Positions 57,692 through 64,000 of a stretch of 64,000 nucleotides of DNA are shown here, piece by piece (positions within the stretch are counted from its first letter, which is position 1; each line of letters starts with the position of its first letter). A program made the position numbers and the translations under genes. Below the pieces are notes generated by a model that did no database searches, had not been told where the DNA came from, and saw only the letters and a list, made by a program, of their open reading frames with translations. Source of the DNA: Coprinellus micaceus. Lineage: Eukaryota; Basidiomycota; Agaricomycetes; Agaricales; Psathyrellaceae. The stretch is from positions 868,001 to 932,000 of the forward strand of contig OX596344.1 in assembly GCA_951394405.1 (NCBI GenBank), given 5' to 3'.

Positions 57692-58947
57692 ATGGAACCC
57701 GAAGCACCCATCCGCTCGATACCTGTAGAAATCCTCCAGCGCATCTTCCTCTTCAACGCACTAGAACCGTGGTCGATACGATGGAGACGCTGGGAAAGCT
57801 TCCTACGGACACTCGCGTTGTCCCATGTTTGTCAGAGGTGGCTGTCGGTCGTCAAAGGACTGCCGGAGCTGTGGAAGAAGTTCGCGCTGATACCGCCGCC
57901 TACCGGGGGGGACGAGGCTCGCAGGGCATACTGGGAGGCACGCCCTGGTATTCCGCCACCACCTAGACGAGATTCGGACACCAAGAGCGCTGTAAGCCGC
58001 GAACCGCTCGCCTTCGCTGCGGAAATGCTGGCACTTTGTCATGGTAATAAAGAACTGGAGGTTGGATGGGAAGCACGGAAGTTAGGGCACCTTCGCCAGA
58101 GGCGCTATCATCGACACTTTCCTTTCACGGACATCGTATCCGGGCATTGGACCTCTTACTCGACGAACACGATTGCGACCCCTACCACCTCGTCCCGGAG
58201 TACGAAAACCGCCCAATCCTTGACGCCCATCGCCACTGCTCGTCGGGGGAACTGCGCAAATTCTCCATCAGCTATTGGAATCGGAACGAAACACACAAGG
58301 CACTTCAAGTGGTTGACCCAGAGTACATGTTCGGTGGGAAGCTCTCCCAGCTGAGAAAGCTCGACCTGTTCATGGTCTGGTTCAATTTGGAATCACACGA
58401 AATCGGCACGAACCTCGAATCCCTTTTACTACACCTCACCTTTCCCTTCCTACTTGAAGTCCAGTACGACCAAGACGACACGTTTCCGGCCACAATGGAA
58501 CGTTGGTTACATATCCTTCCCCGTCTCCCCAATCTTACATTCCTCCGACTCTTACTAATCATCGAGGCAAGCGATACCCCCTCGCTGACCCCAGCTCCTT
58601 TACCCGACGTCTACCATGAATATATCACCCATGTCCACCTGGACATTGATCTCCGCAATCTCGACACCTTCCTCAACCACATTTTTCTACCGGCATGCCG
58701 CACCCTTCATCTTCACCTCGCATTCAACGACACCCAAGACTTCAGCGCGTGTATTGAAGATGTCGTCCACCGCTACTCGCATCCTACCCTGATCCACCGG
58801 GCGAGGATGACGGTGTATTATCGCTGCGGTACCAACAGCGGCTTCGGGTGCGGGCTGACGCGCAGGGATGACCAGAACGCTGAAGGGATTTCGATTCCAG
58901 CCTCCAGGGACAGTATCGGGTCAGACTCTGTGAAAACGGAAGTCTGA
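57692..58947 (+). CDS. F-box protein, 3' end replaced by a MITE-borne stop
   Basis: Exons 57692-58043 and 58100-58947 join across a 56 bp intron (GTAATA...GCCAG) to 399 residues. The intron resolves an otherwise puzzling frame change. The F-box covers about residues 5-65 (IRSIPVEILQRIFLFNALE ... LALSHVCQRWLSVVKGLPELWK). After it come HRIRALDLLLDE and leucine-rich segments such as LSQLRKLDLFMVWFNLESHE, as in Agaricomycete F-box proteins. It should bind SKP1 in an SCF ubiquitin ligase; the target is unknown. The final six residues and stop come from a MITE inserted at 58926. Without the element the frame runs on in phase to 59622, adding 155 residues. Whether the shortened protein works is unknown. 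Confidence 0.8.
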
Positions 58948-59145
58948 CGCAGCCAGACGAAAGTATGATGTGCGTCAAAATTTTGTCCATTTAGTCGTCT
59001 GCGGTCATCCGTGAGGATATCATCAGAATCTCAATCGGACACAAGTCTAGCACAGTCAGACTTGGGTCAGACGAAAGGCTGATGCCGGTCAAAATTTTGT
59101 CCATTTAGTCGCCTGAAACTTTCGTACGACTTCCGTTTTCACAGA
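58926..59145. mobile_element. MITE, hAT-like by target duplication
   Basis: A 220 bp element. The left end CTCTGTGAAAACGGAAGTC (58926-58944) is mirrored by GACTTCCGTTTTCACAGA at 59128-59145. An 8 bp duplication GGGTCAGA flanks it at 58918-58925 and 59146-59153 (alternatively perfect 19 bp arms with a 7 bp duplication). Inside are two 48 bp direct repeats (58954-59001 and 59068-59115) sharing CAAAATTTTGTCCATTTAGT. No coding capacity. Eight-base duplications are typical of hAT elements. The intact arms and duplication imply a fairly recent insertion. Confidence 0.9.
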
Positions 59146-59622
59146 GGGTCAGAGGCGCCCAATATCGTCGGCTTGCTGCCCGAGCTCCAAGACCTGTTCA
59201 TCTTCATCGATGGAAGCCGTGCAATCCGGAAGTCAAAGACAAACGAGGCCCGCTGTAGCTCTTTCCTGAAGGGGTGGTGGTCTCTCTTCGATCGGGTGGT
59301 AACGTTGGCTTTGGTTTGCTACGAGTATCCGGACTACTGCCGCTTTCACGCCTCCATCCCACCGGCATGCTTGGGGCCGATTAGGGAGGTGGTTAGGGCG
59401 GGATATTGTGGCGCTTTGAAGCGGTTGGTGTGCAACGAGGGATCTGTGACGGACGTCCTCGGCGACTGCGTCCAAGAGCGAGACGCTGTGAAGAGCCTGG
59501 CGTACCCAGCCCTAGATATCACCGCCCTCGAAGATATCGATACTGCCCATACTTGTAGCCCGATGATAGACATACCGCGACCATCGAAAGGTGACCCCAG
59601 TAGTCTCTCCAGTGTCGGCTAG
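59146..59622 (+). pseudogene. Severed 3' part of the F-box gene beyond the MITE
   Basis: Removing the element and one target copy joins ...ATC GGG TCA GA to G GCG CCC AAT with the frame intact. It then stays open for 155 codons to a stop at 59620-59622. The sequence continues the leucine-rich style of the gene (VGLLPELQDLFIFIDGS, RVVTLALVCYE). It therefore used to be the C-terminus of the protein and is now downstream of the MITE stop. Translation of this part from the present gene is not expected. Confidence 0.8.
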
Positions 59623-61849
59623 GCGTAATACAAAGAATCCTACGATAATGATACTGATTGCCAAAGTTGCCTTGGGTCGGGTATTTTCGAATCGAACGGT
59701 TCTCATCGTCAACATCACGACACCAGCGATAGTCAGGGGAGATGAGGTTACTCTATATTGGGGAGACGGGGAGATGTAGCAATACAAAAAGTGGGTTGTG
59801 TAAATTAAGCTACGAACATTAAAAGCCGCTTATGGATAGGAGTATGGTGGTGGGTGGTGGGGAGGCTGTCCAAGGGGGTCGCAGATGAACACAAAGAGCC
59901 GGCGTTAAAGAATGATGTGAGGTCGCCACGGTTGCCTGGGGAAGTTGCTAAGCGGAATAGCTGAAACGGTCCTTGAAACAATTCTCGCAATATCCCATGA
60001 ATTCAAGTGCTCCTTCAGACTCAGCTGGGGGATCTTCACTTCCAACGTCTGGATTTCTGCAGAGGATACATACCTCGAATTAGCATTATCTGCTGGGGGT
60101 GGTTACGGCAGTTGGAACGCACCGAGCTGCATAGCTATCTCCCCCAGTACCCTTCGTGTCCGCATCACGAGAGATGAACCCAAGATCCCTCTTCATTGCG
60201 TCGCTGTGAAGTTGGTCCTGAGCTACAACTTCGGCATGGTGTTTGTGTCCGCAACGGGGATAAACGTCCCTCTTGTTATTTGTTCCGGACATAGCACTGC
60301 GCGCATGGTCAAATATTTCTGCGCAAATTATGGTAGAAATACCTGTCAAATATTCTAAGTATTTCCTCGGTATTTCCAAAGCTATCGTATTTCTACGATA
60401 TTGTGCCGTTTTGACTCATATTTCAACCATATTCACCCTTTGCGAGAAATATGGTGGAAATAGGCTGAATATTTCTACTGTCTTTCTACTATATTTACCC
60501 TTTTTCAGGTGGAAGTATTTGGCTGTGCGCCCAGTGTAGATCAATCGTCTTTTTAAGGTGTACTGTGTGTTGACGCTAGGCTCGAGAGGAGGATAGGCGA
60601 AAACGATACTGGAGGGAAGGAGAGGGTTTTGGGGAGCTACAGAGGTGGTATGGATACATTAAAATTGGAGAGGGGTATTTATAATGTCCTCATGAGAAAA
60701 GCTCCCCTGAGCCACTCAGTTGCTTTGATCTGTCTTGCTGTGATCAAAGCCTTTCAAAACCGAGAAATATAAGGTTCACCATGCATTGCAGAGACCGTGC
60801 TGTAGGACCCTTCTAGAAACCACGGGGAAACGGCTAGAGAGGCCGGTAAGAGTACGTGAAACTTCACAGATTGTGATTTCAAGGCCTCCAAGTGAGGCGC
60901 ATTATCTTCTCTTTCAGTATACGGATTAATATTGAGGCCATGAGGTGAACATCAGATATTCCTTGAAGGCGTCGTACGTCGAGAGCCCACTTTGATGGCA
61001 GGTCCTAGCAATTAAGCGCCCGCTCTTAGACCCAATCAGTTTCGCCTACCGATCGGAATACGACGTATATCGCGCCCCCACTGCGTTCCGTGTCTTGTAT
61101 GGTTGGACGCTAGAGTATATTTTTCTATATTATGCCGTTAACCGGTACCCCCAGCCCCCACACCGGATGCTACGATGGAGCCAGCTCCTGGGGTGATGTT
61201 CGACTCTGCACGAGTCGCGCCGTCAGCGACTACTGTGGGTGATTAGAAAACTGATATTGAACACCTCGATCGAATGCCATCGGCAGGTACTCCAGAACTT
61301 GGGTACTTGCAATCCGCTCTGCAACAAATGCAGCTACTGAGCCAGCTATCGGAAGTAGGGCGCCCGCCAAGCAACGAGGACCTCCCTGACTATGTGATCA
61401 GATCGACCTCAGCGAGACGGTCCTAGCTTGCAGCGGCGAGGGTCGGCAACGCCAGCTCAGTGCCTTCTATCTTCTGTATCCGGACGAACGGCCGAGGAGA
61501 GCACAGATCGTGGTGTATGCGACATATCGGCGGTCGCCTTCGATGCGTTTAGACGGGCGAACCCGGAGACGTCTCCCTGCCATGGGAGGCTGGGATTGCC
61601 CTCTCACCGCCCCGCTCAACGAACCCTTCCGCGATTCAATTTTGTATTCACCGAATAAGGCGATTAATGAATATGCAATACCAAATTGTTCCCCCATTCT
61701 TCTGCAGGCTTGTGTTGGTGTCCAGAACGACGTGGGGTTCACCACCGAGGCGAGTCATCATTGTATTCCCCTATATACCCCCCTATACCATCTATGCCCT
61801 CTACTAAGTCAATCTCCCTACTTTATGCCTATCGTGGCCTCTGGACACA
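59623..61849. other. Gene-poor tract with one CACTG element
   Basis: No supported gene. A minus-strand frame at 59512-59787 contains a hydrophobic stretch but has no family resemblance and overlaps the F-box remnant. A CACTG...CAGTG element lies at 60295-60536. The rest (60540-61849) shows only short frames and AT-richer DNA. Confidence 0.45.
60295..60536. mobile_element. Non-autonomous CACTA/CMC-like element
   Basis: The 242 bp element begins CACTGCGCGCA and ends TGTGCGCCCAGTG. Its ends form imperfect inverted repeats of about 25 bp (CACTGCGCGCATGGTC against CACTGGGCGCACAGCC), and it is flanked on both sides by TAG (60292-60294 and 60537-60539). CACTR ends with a 3 bp duplication are the hallmark of the CACTA-Mirage-Chapaev superfamily, which in Agaricomycetes includes Plavaka. 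The inside is AT-rich with repeated AAATATTTC and GGTGGAAATA-like blocks and no coding capacity. Confidence 0.7.
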
Positions 61850-62560
61850 ATCCGGGTGAGCTTCCTGCGGACACTCGCCTTCTCCCCTGTCTCTCACCTT
61901 ATCCCATGCTCTCAGGCTGCGACATTCTTATTCAAAAGTCCCACCCCCAGAACAACTCGGCCCCCCATTCCTAGACCCTAGAGGCCGCGGTTCAGCTCGT
62001 ACCGAGTTCGGAGCTGACCCCCCCTCTTCCACCGCCATCCGCGACGATTGGCACGACCCCTCCCAAACACCCGACTCGGGCGTCAACGTCGAGATGCTGC
62101 GCCGCTAGAATACCCTGACGAGGAATCCTTGGGGCTACAGGCAGGATGGGAATCATGGAGGCTCAAGACGTCCGCGCCGGAAGTGGTGGTGTCCACGCTT
62201 CGCGACTTCAGGCGTCATGTCGGGCCGTATGGTCTTCCCTTGGACAAGCATGCAGATGGATGTGACCCCATCGAGGAACACTACTGCCCGGTGGTCATCA
62301 TCTCCGCCTTGAATTCGAAGATGTGGGGGGTTTTGTCGTGTTTCGGGGAAGTATTCAAGCGATACTCGCGTCTAGGCCTCTACGAAACCCCCAAGATGAC
62401 GGTATACGATTACTGTCTGGACAACAGAGCCATTGGATGTCGGCTGCTGGGTGGCCAGGCGAGGGGCACTGGCCCCGGTGTACCCACTGCGGTAGAGCTA
62501 CTCCCAAAGGCGCAATACGACAAGCTCGGGTGGACTTTTCCCGCCATTGTAGTCCTGTAG
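61850..62560 (+). pseudogene. Decayed copy of the 57692 F-box gene
   Basis: GCTTCCTGCGGACACTCGCC (61860-61879) closely matches the F-box gene at about 57802-57821 (Ser-Phe-Leu-Arg-Thr-Leu-Ala). Further on, GGGAATCATGGAG... aligns with its intron/exon 2 border, GATGTGACCCC with its GATTGCGACCCC, and the block PKMTVYDYCLDNRAIGC with its ARMTVYYRCGTNSGFGC. Most of the leucine-rich part between these blocks is deleted and the frame is broken, including a stop right after ...CGCCGC (62105). It was probably made before the MITE insertion, since no MITE is present. Confidence 0.7.
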
Positions 62561-62765
62561 AGACATAGCATTCGAGTTACTTGACACGTGTTGCTCAGTA
62601 GGTATAAATACTTGCAGTATGTGTATAGGGCTCCGAGGAGGGCTCACCCGCACGAATTCATCCACATGGTATTGAATCTACAAAATGCACCCGTGATAAC
62701 ACAGAAAAGGATAGTCCGATACATGAGGGGAGGAACCGTGCAGCAGTACGCAGGGGGGATGGGCA

Positions 62766-64000
62766 CTAGATGTGGGGAAGGAAGTTGGACCAAGAAACCG
62801 TTTGATGAGCTAGGGGTGGGATGTTGCGGAGCTCAAGGAATGGGAGTACGAGGAGGCAAAAACGGGCAGCTATATAGGCGATGCCACCAATGAATGAAAT
62901 GATGGTGATGCACCAGCTGACGAACCGGGAAAGATGAATCTGGTCCGTGAGCACCGTACATGGGCAAACGACGAGGGGTGTGAGAGGGTAGGACAAGGTA
63001 ACAAGGCATGAAATGCGCCATAAGATGTGCTCGGTATATGAGGGGGAGGGAAGAGGCCAGCCAATGACGTGGAGGGCGCCAAAACTAGCAGAGGTAAATG
63101 AAAGTGCCAACATGAAGCTACCCCCAAGACCCCCCACACACCATTCTACACTAGAAAAATATTTCTCCAGGAAGGATCTTTCTCTTCCGCCTCCGTGATA
63201 GCAATAAAGTCCAGGGTAAAGCTTGCTATCGGATGAGTACGCCCATTTGCCGACTGGCAGGGCGTCAAGACCGCCGAGTAGTGCAGCAATTAGGTTTCCA
63301 TAGTTCATCCTCTCCGAGCCACCAGGGATACCGGGAACTTCCAGCGGGTACCCCACATCCAGCGGCTTATCCCACCAGCACGCATACATCCCTATGTTAA
63401 AAGCGGTGAATGCGAGGCAGACAACTTCAAGGTGCGTGATGGGGAGACCTTCGTGCGCTCTAGCAATGGTTTGAACTACAAACCACAAGACCTGCATTAC
63501 CACCAAGGTCTTTGCAAGATCTCTCCCCTTGCTTTTATCCAATATCACGGCCCCGGAAAGTCTCAATGCGAAGAAGTTCTTGATGTCCTCGTCGGTCCAC
63601 TCTTTGAGCTCCTTGAAACCGGCGTTACCGTTCTCGGGGTTCCTGAAGGCGATTCCACCCATCTGGACAAAGTGGCATGAGTCAAGGTCCATCCCGTATT
63701 TTCAGCGCATCCTGGAGAGAACGCTCGCGAGAACACTGTGGCCAGCCAAGGAGTTCTCTGGGGTGGAGGTCCTGTGAGTCTCCGCTTCTCAAAATCCATC
63801 GTCCCTTCATCCAGAATTTCCTCCTCGCTCACAACTTGATCTGCGGATCTGCGGATCGAGGTCGAAAGCTACAGTGGAAACATGTGTTCTTTAAAACTGT
63901 ATGGGGGATAAGCTTTTTAAAGACACACAGATGTGCGCCCGCTCCGCTCTGTTCTCGAACTCACGATGCAGCTCCCGACAACCCCTCCACTGAAAAAATG
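62766..64000 (-). pseudogene. TMF3: frameshifted TMF copy, runs off the window
   Basis: Read on the minus strand, the window edge begins inside the second helix end (FFQWRGCRELHREFENRAE). An 88 bp intron (63928-63841) follows, then exon sequence VVSEEEILDEGTMDFEKRRL. After GWTLTHA the frame shifts by one base: the sequence has CATGCCACTTTG where the other copies predict one more C (around 63675). Beyond it the frame is open and full-length: FVQMGGIAF, THLEVVCLAFTAFNIGMYACWWDKPLDV and a C-terminal LPPLAHQTVSW ending at 62766. Apart from this base it looks intact and is closest to TMF1. It is either a very young pseudogene or a sequencing/assembly slip. The 5' exon lies beyond 64000. Confidence 0.75.

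Noticed and set aside
59512..59787. 91-codon minus-strand frame with a hydrophobic stretch
   Set aside because: Overlaps the severed F-box end on the other strand and has no family resemblance or splice context.
1..64000. Possible CRISPR array, viral integrase or retrotransposon polymerase domains
   Set aside because: No regularly spaced identical repeats and no reverse transcriptase, integrase or RNase H motifs were seen in any frame.

Overview
The window looks like nuclear DNA from a filamentous basidiomycete, most likely an Agaricomycete. Coding genes are broken by short GT-AG introns (mostly 48-69 bp). There are coiled-coil plus F-box proteins, a signal-peptide multi-pass membrane family of the kind Agaricomycetes carry in many copies, and large gene-poor tracts with remnants of DNA transposons. 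Species cannot be named from the sequence. I saw no rRNA, tRNA, CRISPR array or bacterial-type operon.

Layout. 1-6776 holds no convincing gene. 6777-10462 is a reconstructed SDH4 gene (mitochondrial complex II membrane anchor): six exons, only 504 coding bases, and three introns of 1741, 626 and 595 bp that are far longer than any other intron here. From 12 kb onward the window is accessory in character. It contains four copies of a Cys/His-rich C-terminal domain gene (called CHZ here: 12307-14505 +, 29217-31183 -, 45785-46901 +, 51827-54160 -) and a decayed tandem copy (14660-15345). It also contains four copies of a multi-pass membrane protein gene (called TMF here): intact at 22646-24383 + and 47538-49142 -, deleted at 27883-28485 +, and frameshifted and cut by the window edge at 62766-64000 -. 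Two F-box genes (15959-17611 and 57692-58947), a decayed F-box copy (61850-62560), a GH17 beta-glucanase (41051-42475 -) and two disordered-protein genes (37766-39137 + and 43146-44309 -) complete the gene set.

The most interesting pattern is the CHZ family. All four members end in a domain with invariant spacings C-x13-H-x4-H ... C-x11-H-x4-H ... C-x4-C, preceded by long disordered, proline/serine-rich or acidic regions. I do not recognise this as a named domain. Twice a CHZ gene sits tail-to-tail with a TMF gene about 0.6-0.7 kb away, which suggests the two were copied as a block.

Mobile DNA. A 220 bp MITE with terminal inverted repeats and an 8 bp target duplication lies inside the second F-box gene. 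It supplies a premature stop, and the original frame stays open for another 155 codons beyond it. A 242 bp CACTG...CAGTG element with a TAG duplication lies at 60295-60536. Other inverted-repeat structures lie at 20981-21100, 21107-21392, 21691-22371 and 39770-40815, and a diverged 340 bp dispersed repeat occurs at 1000-1345 and 34425-34766. All exon structures were worked out by hand from reading frame, splice sites and family resemblance; none is supported by transcript data.
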